Origin: Pseudonocardia asaccharolytica DSM 44247 = NBRC 16224
Lineage (GTDB): Bacteria > Actinomycetota > Actinomycetes > Mycobacteriales > Pseudonocardiaceae
Direction of reading: 5' to 3'
Length of the DNA stretch: 64,000 nt
Assembly: GCF_000423625.1 (NCBI RefSeq)
Contig: NZ_AUII01000004.1
Coordinates: 1-64,000, forward strand
Shown: positions 56,831-64,000 of the stretch, in pieces
Layout: the number at the start of each line of letters is the position of its first letter
Position numbering within the stretch: position 1 is the first letter of the stretch
Program-made: the position numbers and the translations under genes
Notes under the pieces: model-generated
Seen by the model: only the letters and a program-made list of their open reading frames with translations
Told to the model about the DNA's origin: nothing
The model's database searches: none

Positions 56831-58713
56831 GCGCGGGAGCGCACCGGAGGCGGGTCGGCTCGGTCCGGCCCAGCCACCTGATGTTCACCAGCGGCGTGGG
56901 CTCGCTGGTCGACCTGCCCAACTTCTCCGTGCTGGTGCGCGGCCTCGACGACTGGTCCGACCAGGACTCCGACCTGGGGCCGATCAACGAGCCGCGGCTG
57001 CTCGCCGCGGTCCGCGCGCTGCGGAACATGAAGACGGTCGACGCGCTGCGGCCCGCCCCGTGGCGCGACGGGATCGACACCGACCCGAAGGGGCCGGCGT
57101 CGCGGGTGGGCGTGCCGGTCACCCCGTTCCCCGCGTGGCTGCGCTGCACCGCGTGCGACGAGCTCGCCCCGGTCACCGGCGCGGTGTTCTCGTTCGAGAA
57201 CGACAAGCCGCGCCGCCCGCACGACGCCCGCTTCTTCCACGCCGACTGCCCCAAGTCTCGGCGCCGGCCGCTGGCCGTCGCGGCCCGGTTCGTGCTGACC
57301 TGCACCCGCGGGCACCTCGACGACTTCCCGTACCCGCACTTCGTGCACCGGGGCGGCGACTGCCCGAAGGCGACGTTCCCACGGCTGAGGATGGACGACC
57401 GCGGCGGCAACCTCGGCGCCAACGTCGAGATCCGGTGCATCAACTGCAACGCGCGGCGCAACATCCGCCAGGCGCTGGGCAAACGCAACCAGCAGAACCT
57501 GCCGCGCTGCCGGGGCCGCCACGCCCACCTCACCTGGTTCGACCCGAAAGGCTGCCCGGAGGACCCGAAGGTGCTCGTCGTCGGGGCGTCGAACCAGTGG
57601 TTCGCCCGGACGCTGTCCGCGCTGGCCGTGCCGAGGACCGGGGCGAGCGAGCTCGCGACCAAGGTGGAGCAGCACTGGGTGGTGCTCGCGGGCCTGCCCG
57701 AGCAGATGCTGCCCTTCGCCCGGGCGAACGTGCCGGTGATGCGCGAGTTCGAGAAGTGGGACGACGACGAGCTCTGGGCCGCGGTCGAGGCGCACCGCAC
57801 GGCGGCCGTCGACGAGCAGGAGCCGAGGACCACCGGATACCCGGATCTGCGCACGGCGGAGTGGGAGATCTTCACCGCGACGCCGGCTCCCGACCCGCAC
57901 GAGGACTTCACCCTGCACCGACCCGGCGTGCCCGCGCAGCTCGACGGCGTGCTGGCCGACGTCGTGCAGGCCGAGCGGCTCCGCGAGGTCCGCGCCCTCG
58001 TCGGCTTCACCCGGCTCGACGCCCCGGACCCCGACGACCCCGACCTCGTCACCACCGCGCCCCTGGCGAGGTCGGCCCCGACCTGGGTGCCCGCCAGCGA
58101 GGTCCGAGGGGAGGGGATCTTCCTGCGGCTGCCCGAAGACCTGCTGCGCGACTGGGAGCAGCGGGTCGCCGGGACGGCCGCGGTGGCGGCGCACGAGGCG
58201 GCCTACGGCCGGTTCCGGGAGAACCGCTACTCGGACCGGATCAAGGGTCCCTTCGAGGCGATGGCGCACTGGCCCGGGGCGCGGTACATCGCGATGCACA
58301 CGCTGTCGCACCTGCTCATCCGCACGATCGCGCTGGAGTGCGGGTACAGCTCCGCCAGCCTGTCGGAGCGGATCTACGCCGGGAACGAGGACGACCCGCG
58401 CGGCGGCATCCTCATCTACACGGCGGTGCCCGACGCGGAAGGCACCCTCGGCGGCCTGGTCTCGCTCGGCGAGCAACGGGAGCTGACCCGCCTGTTCCGG
58501 CGGGCGCTGGGCGACGCGAGGCGGTGCTCGTCCGACCCGCTGTGCGGTGAACGGCTCCCGGCCGCGCCCGCCGACTTCCTGCACGGCGCGGCCTGCCACG
58601 TGTGCCTGTTCGTCTCCGAGACGACCTGCGAGCGCGGCAACCGGTTCCTCGACCGGCGGTTCGTGGTGCCCGTCGACGAGCCGAAGCTGGCGCTGTACCC
58701 GGAACTGCCGTGA
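56827..58713 (+). CDS. drmB: DISARM DUF1998 protein DrmB
   Basis: A 628-residue protein starting at ATG 56827 inside the drmA stop. It opens VGSVRPSHLMFTSGVGSLVD, the usual DrmB beginning. It then shows zinc-type pairs CTACDELAP (near 107), CTRGHLDDFPY and CINCNARRN (near 203), and ends with DUF1998: HTLSHLLIRTIALECGYSSA, IYTAVPDAEGTLGGLVSLGE and the Cys cluster CSSDPLCGER with CHVCLFVSETTCERG. DrmB lacks a helicase core of its own and works bound to DrmA. Its stop codon is part of the 30-bp repeat at the start of drmC, and the genes overlap by 4 bp (GTGA). Confidence 0.92.
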   Translation: MSAGAHRRRVGSVRPSHLMFTSGVGSLVDLPNFSVLVRGLDDWSDQDSDLGPINEPRLLAAVRALRNMKTVDALRPAPWRDGIDTDPKGPASRVGVPVTPFPAWLRCTACDELAPVTGAVFSFENDKPRRPHDARFFHADCPKSRRRPLAVAARFVLTCTRGHLDDFPYPHFVHRGGDCPKATFPRLRMDDRGGNLGANVEIRCINCNARRNIRQALGKRNQQNLPRCRGRHAHLTWFDPKGCPEDPKVLVVGASNQWFARTLSALAVPRTGASELATKVEQHWVVLAGLPEQMLPFARANVPVMREFEKWDDDELWAAVEAHRTAAVDEQEPRTTGYPDLRTAEWEIFTATPAPDPHEDFTLHRPGVPAQLDGVLADVVQAERLREVRALVGFTRLDAPDPDDPDLVTTAPLARSAPTWVPASEVRGEGIFLRLPEDLLRDWEQRVAGTAAVAAHEAAYGRFRENRYSDRIKGPFEAMAHWPGARYIAMHTLSHLLIRTIALECGYSSASLSERIYAGNEDDPRGGILIYTAVPDAEGTLGGLVSLGEQRELTRLFRRALGDARRCSSDPLCGERLPAAPADFLHGAACHVCLFVSETTCERGNRFLDRRFVVPVDEPKLALYPELP

Positions 58714-59537
58714 GCGAGCGGGCGAGCGAACCGTCGGCGCTGAGCGAGCGGGCGAGCGAACCATCGGCGCTGAGCCGTTTCGAGCGAGCGGTGGGGGAGA
58801 CGGTCGAGGCGCTCGGGCCCGCCCGGCTGCACGCGCTCGCCGAGGGGATCGCCGGCGGACTGTCGGACACCGCGCTGCGCGGCGCGCTGCCCGTCGCCGG
58901 CTACGCCGAGGCCGTCCGGGCGGTGCGGGCCGGCCAGGCCGAGGCGGGACTGGCCGACCCGGTCGCCGTCGCCTACCTGCGCGGGGTCGCCGACGGCTAC
59001 GGGCGCAGCGCCGCCGCGGAGCGCATCGAGTCGGTGTGGAGCGGGCCGCGCAGCCACGCCGTCCCGGTGCGCGCGACGGCACAGGTGCTGGCGGAAGTGG
59101 TCGGCGAGGCCACCGGGGAGCTGCTGCTGATGGCGTACTCGGCGCGCGAGCACCCGCCGGTGCTCGCCGCGCTGACCGCGGCGCGGGCCCGGGGGGTGCG
59201 GGTGTCGATCGTCGTCGAGACCCTGCAGGGCGCGGCCGGGGCGCTGGCCGGCACCGAGCCGGCCGCCGCGTTCCGCACGGTCCCCGGCGTCGAGCTGTGG
59301 CACTGGCCCCCGGGCGCGCGCCCGGAGCACGGCGCGTGGATGCACGCCAAGGTGGCGGTGGCCGACCGGCGGGCGCTGCTGGTCTCCAGCGCGAACCTCA
59401 CCCAGTCCGGCATCGCGACCAACATCGAGGCCGGGGTGCTCGTCCGCGGTGGCCACGCCCCGCGACGGGCCGCCGAGCACATCGGCCGGCTCATCGCGGC
59501 CGGCGTCCTGGTCCGGCTCCATCCGGGAGGAAACTGA
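58710..59537 (+). CDS. drmC: DISARM phospholipase D-like protein DrmC
   Basis: A 275-residue PLD-fold protein from GTG 58710. The catalytic HKD motif is HAKVAVADRRALLVSSANL (near 211), followed by TNIEAGVLV; only one HKD copy is present, so a dimer would complete the active site. In the front half VLAEVVGEATGELLLMAYSA and GVRVSIVVETLQG form the beginning of the fold. The first 23 residues are a coded tandem repeat (SERASEPSAL twice). In DISARM, DrmC is dispensable for protection in reported tests, and its role is unclear. Its stop shares bases with the ATG of the next gene (TGATG), so the run continues into the methylase. Confidence 0.9.
   Translation: MSERASEPSALSERASEPSALSRFERAVGETVEALGPARLHALAEGIAGGLSDTALRGALPVAGYAEAVRAVRAGQAEAGLADPVAVAYLRGVADGYGRSAAAERIESVWSGPRSHAVPVRATAQVLAEVVGEATGELLLMAYSAREHPPVLAALTAARARGVRVSIVVETLQGAAGALAGTEPAAAFRTVPGVELWHWPPGARPEHGAWMHAKVAVADRRALLVSSANLTQSGIATNIEAGVLVRGGHAPRRAAEHIGRLIAAGVLVRLHPGGN
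58711..58770. repeat. 30-bp tandem duplication at the drmB/drmC junction
   Basis: Two 30-bp units (58711-58740, 58741-58770) differ at one position. The first unit begins with the drmB stop codon TGA, and with the preceding G it forms the drmC GTG start. Unit text GAGCGAGCGGGCGAGCGAAC contains nested GAGCGAGC copies. It adds ten residues to DrmC in frame. Confidence 0.9.
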
Positions 59538-61504
59538 TGAACAACGGCCAGTTGACCGACGCGACCGTCGCCGCGGTGGACATCGCCCGGCTGGCGGGGG
59601 TCGGGCGTGCCGCGGTGGGCAACTGGCGCCGCCGGTTCACCGACTTCCCCGAGCCGGTCGGGGGCACGGCGTCGAGCCCGCTGTACCGATTGTCCGATGT
59701 GGAGCAGTGGCTGACCCGGCACGGCCGCGGAATCCGCGTCTCGGCCGCGGACCGGGTGTGGCAGTGGCTGCGCACCGAGACCGACGACCTGCAACTCGGC
59801 GCGCTCATCGGTCACCTCGGGGCGTTCGTGGTGTTCGTCCACCGGGAACCGGCGACCTGGCGTGGCCTCGCGGCCGGGCCGGACGAGCAGCTGGGGGCCG
59901 CGGCCGGCGGCGCGGTGACCGCCGCGGTACCCGAGCTGCCCGGCAGGTTCCCGGACCGGTCCGACGCCGAGTGGATCGGTGCGCTGCGCACCGTCGCCGA
60001 TGTCGTGGCGGAGCGCGGGGCGCCGGCGACCTTCGAGTTCCTCGTCGGCCGCTACCTCGACGCGCATTCGCGGCGGCTCTCGGTGACCTCGTCCGCGATC
60101 GCCGCTCTGATCGTCCGGCTCGCGCAGGTGCAGGGGCGATCCGTCCTCGACCCCGCGTGCGGCACCGGTGAGCTGCTGACCGCCGCGGACGCCGCGGGCG
60201 CGAGCACGCTGGCCGGGCAGGACCTCGCGCGCGCCGCGGCCAGGCTGACCGGCGCGCAGCTGCTGCTGCGCCGCTCCGGGGTGGAGATCGTCGCGGGCGA
60301 CTCGCTGCGGGCGCCCGCCTTCGCCGACCGCCGGTTCGGCGCCGTGGTGTGCAACCCGCCGTTCGCCGACCGGGACTGGGGCTACGACGAGCTGGCCGGC
60401 GACCCGCGGTGGGAGTACGGGCTGCCGCCGCGCGGGGAGCCGGAGCTCGCCTGGGTGCAGCACTGCCTGGCGCACGCCGAACCCGGTGGCCTCGTCGTGC
60501 TGGTCATGCCGCCCGGCGCGGCGCTGCGCCGGCCCGGGCGCCGGATCCGCGGGAACCTTCTGCGTTCGGGGGCGCTGCGGGCCGTCATCGGGCTGCCCGC
60601 CGACGGCGGGCCTCAGCCGGACCTGTGGGTGCTGCGCCGCCCGCGGCCCGGCGACACGCCACCGTCGACGGTGCTCATGGTCGTCGCCCCGGACCTGGAC
60701 CTCGTCACCGCCATCTGGGACGGGTTTCGCGCCGACCCTGCCCGCGGGGACACCGAGCACAGCCGCGCGGTGCGGATCATCGATCTGCTCGACGACGAGG
60801 TCGACCTCTCCCCGGCGCGGCACGTGCCATCCCCCTCGGCCGTCACCGAGACGAACTTCGACGAGGCCCGCGCCGAGCTGGTGGCGGCGCTCGTCGGCCT
60901 GCCCGGGCTGGTGCCCGAGCTGGCGACGTTGCCGACCCCCCGCGAGCTGCCGATGACCACGCTCGGCGAGCTGACGAAGGCCGGGGTCGTCGAGCTGCTG
61001 CAGGCACCGATTCGGACCACGCTGGACGAGGGCGACCTGCCGGTGCTGACGGTCAAGGACGTCACCGCCCGCCGCGGCCCCACCGGCCGGACCCGGGAGC
61101 AGCCCGGCATCGTGCTGCTTCAGCCAGGCGACGTGGTGGCGCCCGCCATGGCGGGACGGGACATGGCCGTGCGCGTGATCACCGAGCCCGGTGCGGTGCT
61201 CGGCCCGCGGCTGCTGTCGTTTCGCGCCGACCCGGACCGGCTGGACCCGTATTTCCTCGCCGGGTTCCTCAGCATCGCCGGGTCGTCGTCCGCCACCCGG
61301 GGCACGAGCGCGCTGAGCCGCACCGACGCCCGCCGGGTGCCGATCCCGCTCCTGCCGCCCGACGAGCAGCGCGGCTACGGCGAGGCGTTCCGCAGGCTGT
61401 TCGCGTTCTCCGACGCGCTGCGCCGGTCCACGAAGGCGGGGGAGGCGCTCATCAGGCTGGGGTTCGAGGGACTGGCCGGTGGTCGGCTGGCGGCGGAGCG
61501 GTGA
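59537..61504 (+). CDS. N6-DNA methylase with N-terminal helix-turn-helix and type I specificity-like tail
   Basis: A 655-residue protein. Residues 8-55 (VDIARLAGVGRAAVGNWRRR, then PLYRLSDVEQWL) are a MerR/AlpA-like helix-turn-helix. The methylase follows, with SVLDPACGTGELLTAA (SAM motif I, near 204), VVCNPPFADRDW (catalytic NPPF, near 273) and VMPPGAALRR. The last 190 residues resemble a type I specificity half: TLGELTKAGVVELLQ, then VLTVKDVTARRG, GDVVAPAMAGRDMAVRVI and RTDARRVPIPLLPPDEQ. Such methylase-specificity fusions occur near DISARM, Pgl and BREX loci in actinomycetes. It is joined to drmC by an overlapping stop/start and to the kinase by 1 bp, so it is cotranscribed. A missing restriction subunit argues for modification or a regulatory role within the cluster. 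Confidence 0.82.
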   Translation: MNNGQLTDATVAAVDIARLAGVGRAAVGNWRRRFTDFPEPVGGTASSPLYRLSDVEQWLTRHGRGIRVSAADRVWQWLRTETDDLQLGALIGHLGAFVVFVHREPATWRGLAAGPDEQLGAAAGGAVTAAVPELPGRFPDRSDAEWIGALRTVADVVAERGAPATFEFLVGRYLDAHSRRLSVTSSAIAALIVRLAQVQGRSVLDPACGTGELLTAADAAGASTLAGQDLARAAARLTGAQLLLRRSGVEIVAGDSLRAPAFADRRFGAVVCNPPFADRDWGYDELAGDPRWEYGLPPRGEPELAWVQHCLAHAEPGGLVVLVMPPGAALRRPGRRIRGNLLRSGALRAVIGLPADGGPQPDLWVLRRPRPGDTPPSTVLMVVAPDLDLVTAIWDGFRADPARGDTEHSRAVRIIDLLDDEVDLSPARHVPSPSAVTETNFDEARAELVAALVGLPGLVPELATLPTPRELPMTTLGELTKAGVVELLQAPIRTTLDEGDLPVLTVKDVTARRGPTGRTREQPGIVLLQPGDVVAPAMAGRDMAVRVITEPGAVLGPRLLSFRADPDRLDPYFLAGFLSIAGSSSATRGTSALSRTDARRVPIPLLPPDEQRGYGEAFRRLFAFSDALRRSTKAGEALIRLGFEGLAGGRLAAER

Positions 61505-61505
61505 G

Positions 61506-63050
61506 ATGGCCCGCCGCAGAATCCTGAACGGCCGATACGAGCTCGACGAGCTGCCTGTCGGCAAGGGTGGAATGGGCGAGGTCTGGCTCGGACGCGATAT
61601 CAGGCTGGAGCGCGAGGTCGCCGTCAAGCTGATCCGCTTCCCTGACGACGTCGCGGACGAGGAGCTCGTGCGCCGCTTCGTGCGCGAGTCACGCATCACG
61701 GCGCGCCTGGAACACCCGGGCGTGCCCGCCGTGTACGACGTCGGCACCCAGGCGGGCCGCCCGTTCATGGTCATGCAGCGGATCCGCGGGATCAGCGTGT
61801 CCGACCTCATCGCCGAGCACGGCCCGCTGCCGATCGGCTGGGCCGCCGCGATCGCCGCCCAGACCTGCTCGGTGCTCTCGGCCGCGCACCGCGAGTCGCT
61901 CATCCACCGCGACCTCAAGCCCGGCAACCTGATGCTCTGCTCCGATGGCACGGTGCGCGTGCTCGACTTCGGGCTGGCGGTCGCCCTCGCCTCCAGCGAC
62001 TCCCAGATCACCCGCACCGGGCAGACGCTCGGCACGCCGGCGTACATGGCGCCCGAGCTGGTGCTGGCGGGGATGACCGGACCGCAGACCGACCTCTACG
62101 CCGTCGGTTGCACGCTGCATGAGATGTTGACCGGGCGCTGCCCGTTCCGCGGCGCGACCGCCTACGCGGTGATGACCAAACAGGTCGACGAGCGACCCCC
62201 GGCCGTCCGGTCGGTGCGCGGCGAGGTTCCCCCCGGGCTGGAGACGCTCGTCCTCGAGCTGCTGGCCAAGGCCCCCGAGGAGCGACCCGGCAGCGCCGAT
62301 GCGGTCTACCGGCGGCTGCTGCCGTTCGTCGGTGAGCTCGGCATGCTGCCCGGGGTGCTGACGCCGCCGTCGGTGCCGAGTCCGGTTCGGATGTACGCCT
62401 CGGTGGTCGGGCGGGCGCTCAGCGTCTCTGAACCCGCCGCTCCGCCCCGCGAAGCTGCGGCCGCCCAGCCGCATGCGCCCCAGCGGTTCAGCCGCGGCGA
62501 ACTGGAGCGGGCCCGCGCGGAGGCGGACTCACTGGTCCGCGAGTCGCGCTACAGCCAGGCCGCCGAGGTGCTCGCCGCCGTCGCCCAGCCCGCGACCCGG
62601 ATGCTCGGCGCCGCCGACCCCGACGTGCTCAGCCTGCGCTTCCAGCTCGCGATCATCCGGTTCGACGGTGGCGACTACCGCCGCGCCGCGCCGACCTTCG
62701 CCGACCTCGCCGCCGATATCGCCGCGCACGTCGGACCCGACGAGGAGCTCGCGCTGCGCTGCCGGCGGCAGGAGGCCACCTGCAACGCCCTGATCGGCCA
62801 GACCTCCAAGGCGTTGCGGCAGCTCGGTGAACTGCTGGAGGTCGAGCGCGGACGGTACGGCGCCGATGATGAGCGCGTTCTGGAGCTGCGAAAACAGATC
62901 GGGTTGTTGCAGCTGGGGAGTGGGCGACAGGAGGCCGCGCAGCAGACGCTGCGCGGCCTGCTGGCCGATGTGGAGCGGGTGAAGGGGCCACATGATGCCG
63001 CGGTCGAGGCGATCCGCAAGCTCATCCCTCCGTCGACAATGGACTCATAG
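61506..63050 (+). CDS. Ser/Thr protein kinase with helical-repeat tail
   Basis: A 514-residue PknB-type (Hanks) kinase. Elements: GKGGMGEVWLG (P-loop), EVAVKLIRF (catalytic Lys), LIHRDLKPGNLML (catalytic Asp), VLDFGLAVA (DFG), GTPAYMAPELVLAG (activation loop end) and TDLYAVGCTLHEML. Residues 330-514 form TPR-like helix pairs (ADSLVRESRYSQAAEVLAAV, ALRQLGELLEVERGRYG, AAQQTLRGLLADVERV). No membrane helix or PASTA domain is present, so it is a soluble kinase with a protein-binding tail. ATG 61506 is 1 bp after the methylase stop; the next gene starts 20 bp after its own. Kinases occur in Pgl/BREX-type defence (PglW) and in Stk2; here a signalling role in the extended DISARM run is inferred. Confidence 0.88.
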   Translation: MARRRILNGRYELDELPVGKGGMGEVWLGRDIRLEREVAVKLIRFPDDVADEELVRRFVRESRITARLEHPGVPAVYDVGTQAGRPFMVMQRIRGISVSDLIAEHGPLPIGWAAAIAAQTCSVLSAAHRESLIHRDLKPGNLMLCSDGTVRVLDFGLAVALASSDSQITRTGQTLGTPAYMAPELVLAGMTGPQTDLYAVGCTLHEMLTGRCPFRGATAYAVMTKQVDERPPAVRSVRGEVPPGLETLVLELLAKAPEERPGSADAVYRRLLPFVGELGMLPGVLTPPSVPSPVRMYASVVGRALSVSEPAAPPREAAAAQPHAPQRFSRGELERARAEADSLVRESRYSQAAEVLAAVAQPATRMLGAADPDVLSLRFQLAIIRFDGGDYRRAAPTFADLAADIAAHVGPDEELALRCRRQEATCNALIGQTSKALRQLGELLEVERGRYGADDERVLELRKQIGLLQLGSGRQEAAQQTLRGLLADVERVKGPHDAAVEAIRKLIPPSTMDS

Positions 63051-63069
63051 CGATCGAAAAGGAGCAAGG

Positions 63070-64000
63070 GTGAGCTCAGTACAGGACGAACAACCGATCT
63101 CGATCGTCCTCGAGGCCAGGCCCGTCCTCAGCTACGCGATGGCGCACAACGAGATCCCGGTCATCTCCCGGCTCGCGATCGAGAACGTGCCGGCCGACGC
63201 GCAGGGCGCGCGGCTGCGGCTGGACGTCGCCGACGCCGCCGGGTCGATCGGTGCCCCGCGGGAGATCCTGCTCGACCTGCACGCCGGGCAGCCGGCCGTC
63301 CTGAGCGATCTGAAGCTCGTCCTCGACCCCGCCGCGATGCTGCAGGTCGAGGAGCAGCGTCCGGGCGTGATCCGGGCGCGGTTGGAGATCGACGGCGTGG
63401 TTCGGGCGGAGGAGGTCGTGCGGACCGGGGTGCTCGCCGCGCACCAGTGGCTCGCGACGCCGCCGGCGCTCGCGCTGGAGATGCTCGCCGCACACGTCAT
63501 GCCCAATCACCCGGCGGTCACCGCACTCATGGGTGAGGTCGCCGACTGCCTGCAGCGCAGCACCGGAAGTCCGTCGCTGCAGGGTTACCAGTCCGGTCCG
63601 GAGCGGGTCGACGAGATCGTCGCCGCGATCTATACGGCGATGCAGGCGCGGGGGATCCGCTACGCCGAGCCGCCGGCGAGCTGGGCCGATGTCGGCCAGA
63701 AGGTCCGGACGCCGGGGGAGGTGCTCGACGAGCGCATCGGCACCTGCCTCGACACCGTCGTCGTCATGGCGGCGGCGCTGGAACAGGCCGGGATTCGTCC
63801 GCTGATCTGGCTCGCCGAGGGCCACGCCTTCCTCGGCTACTGGCGGGAGGAGACCTCGCTCGGCACGGTCGCCGAGTTCGACGTCGGCGGGCTCGTCAAC
63901 GATGTCGATCTCGGGCGGATGGGGCTCGCCGAGACCACCGCGCTGACCGTACGACCCGAGCCGATCCCGTTAGCCGAGGCGCGGCGGCTCCCCTACGCCG
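63070..64000 (+). CDS. N-terminal part of a large DUF4011-like protein (cut by the window edge)
   Basis: The frame opens at GTG 63070 after AAAGGAGCAAGG and runs 310 residues to the window end. Residues 1-140 look like an Ig-type or beta-rich domain (ISIVLEARPVLSYAMAHNEI, VISRLAIENVPADAQGARL). Then LQGYQSGPERVDEIVAAIYT, RYAEPPASWADVGQKVRTP and a transglutaminase-like core GTCLDTVVVMAAALEQAGI with EGHAFLGYW give a Cys and a His in the expected order. I recall this as the front of DUF4011 proteins, which continue for over 1000 residues with a helicase (AAA_11/12) and DUF3320. The continuation is outside, so the helicase cannot be confirmed. It is the third gene of the run methylase-kinase-this, 20 bp after the kinase stop. 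Confidence 0.6.
   Translation, partial: MSSVQDEQPISIVLEARPVLSYAMAHNEIPVISRLAIENVPADAQGARLRLDVADAAGSIGAPREILLDLHAGQPAVLSDLKLVLDPAAMLQVEEQRPGVIRARLEIDGVVRAEEVVRTGVLAAHQWLATPPALALEMLAAHVMPNHPAVTALMGEVADCLQRSTGSPSLQGYQSGPERVDEIVAAIYTAMQARGIRYAEPPASWADVGQKVRTPGEVLDERIGTCLDTVVVMAAALEQAGIRPLIWLAEGHAFLGYWREETSLGTVAEFDVGGLVNDVDLGRMGLAETTALTVRPEPIPLAEARRLPYA

Overview
The window is a GC-rich (mostly over 70% GC) actinobacterial segment, probably from the Pseudonocardiaceae. The evidence is the codon bias, the IdeR/DmdR1-type iron boxes, an HNH endonuclease of the DUF222/13E12 kind, a large siderophore NRPS with its MbtH partner, and a class 1 DISARM locus. The genus is an inference.

Layout. 1-1.3 kb: the end of an IS1182-type transposase and a RelE/Phd toxin-antitoxin pair. 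1.4-2.8 kb: a flavoprotein disulfide-reductase-like enzyme. 3.0-25.5 kb: an iron-regulated hydroxamate siderophore cluster. It holds a heterodimeric ABC exporter (two genes), a formyltransferase, an ornithine N-monooxygenase, a siderophore-binding lipoprotein, a 5071-residue NRPS (C-A-T-C-A-T-E-C-A-T-C-A-T-C) and MbtH. Three iron boxes sit before the exporter and between the divergent formyltransferase and monooxygenase genes. Adenylation pocket residues read from the sequence give the known N5-hydroxyornithine code in module 3 and near-identical codes in modules 1 and 4. With the formyltransferase this suggests a foroxymithine/erythrochelin-like tetrapeptide released by a terminal C domain.

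25.5-30.4 kb: a PHB-depolymerase-type esterase, a ribbon-helix-helix protein with a perfect 40-bp palindrome just upstream, a lipoprotein, an alpha/beta hydrolase, an LLM flavin monooxygenase and a small remnant of a MetE-like gene.

30.6-42.8 kb: a DUF262 protein, then three same-strand genes in an AT-richer stretch: a 975-aa protein of unknown family, a 1584-aa DUF1998 helicase and a 465-aa sigma-70 factor. This triad is the best candidate here for an undescribed defence system. It recalls the Druantia III pair (large unknown protein plus DUF1998 helicase) but adds a dedicated sigma factor.

43.0-59.5 kb: a class 1 DISARM locus, drmD-drmMI-//-drmA-drmB-drmC. It is split by an inserted HNH endonuclease and a decayed VapBC45-like pair on the opposite strand. 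drmMI, drmA and drmC each carry a different short in-frame tandem repeat. 59.5-64 kb: directly continuing is a fused methylase/specificity protein, a Ser/Thr kinase with a helical-repeat tail and the start of a large DUF4011-like protein, possibly an accessory module. Several families of short palindromic repeats have entered both intergenic DNA and reading frames across the window.
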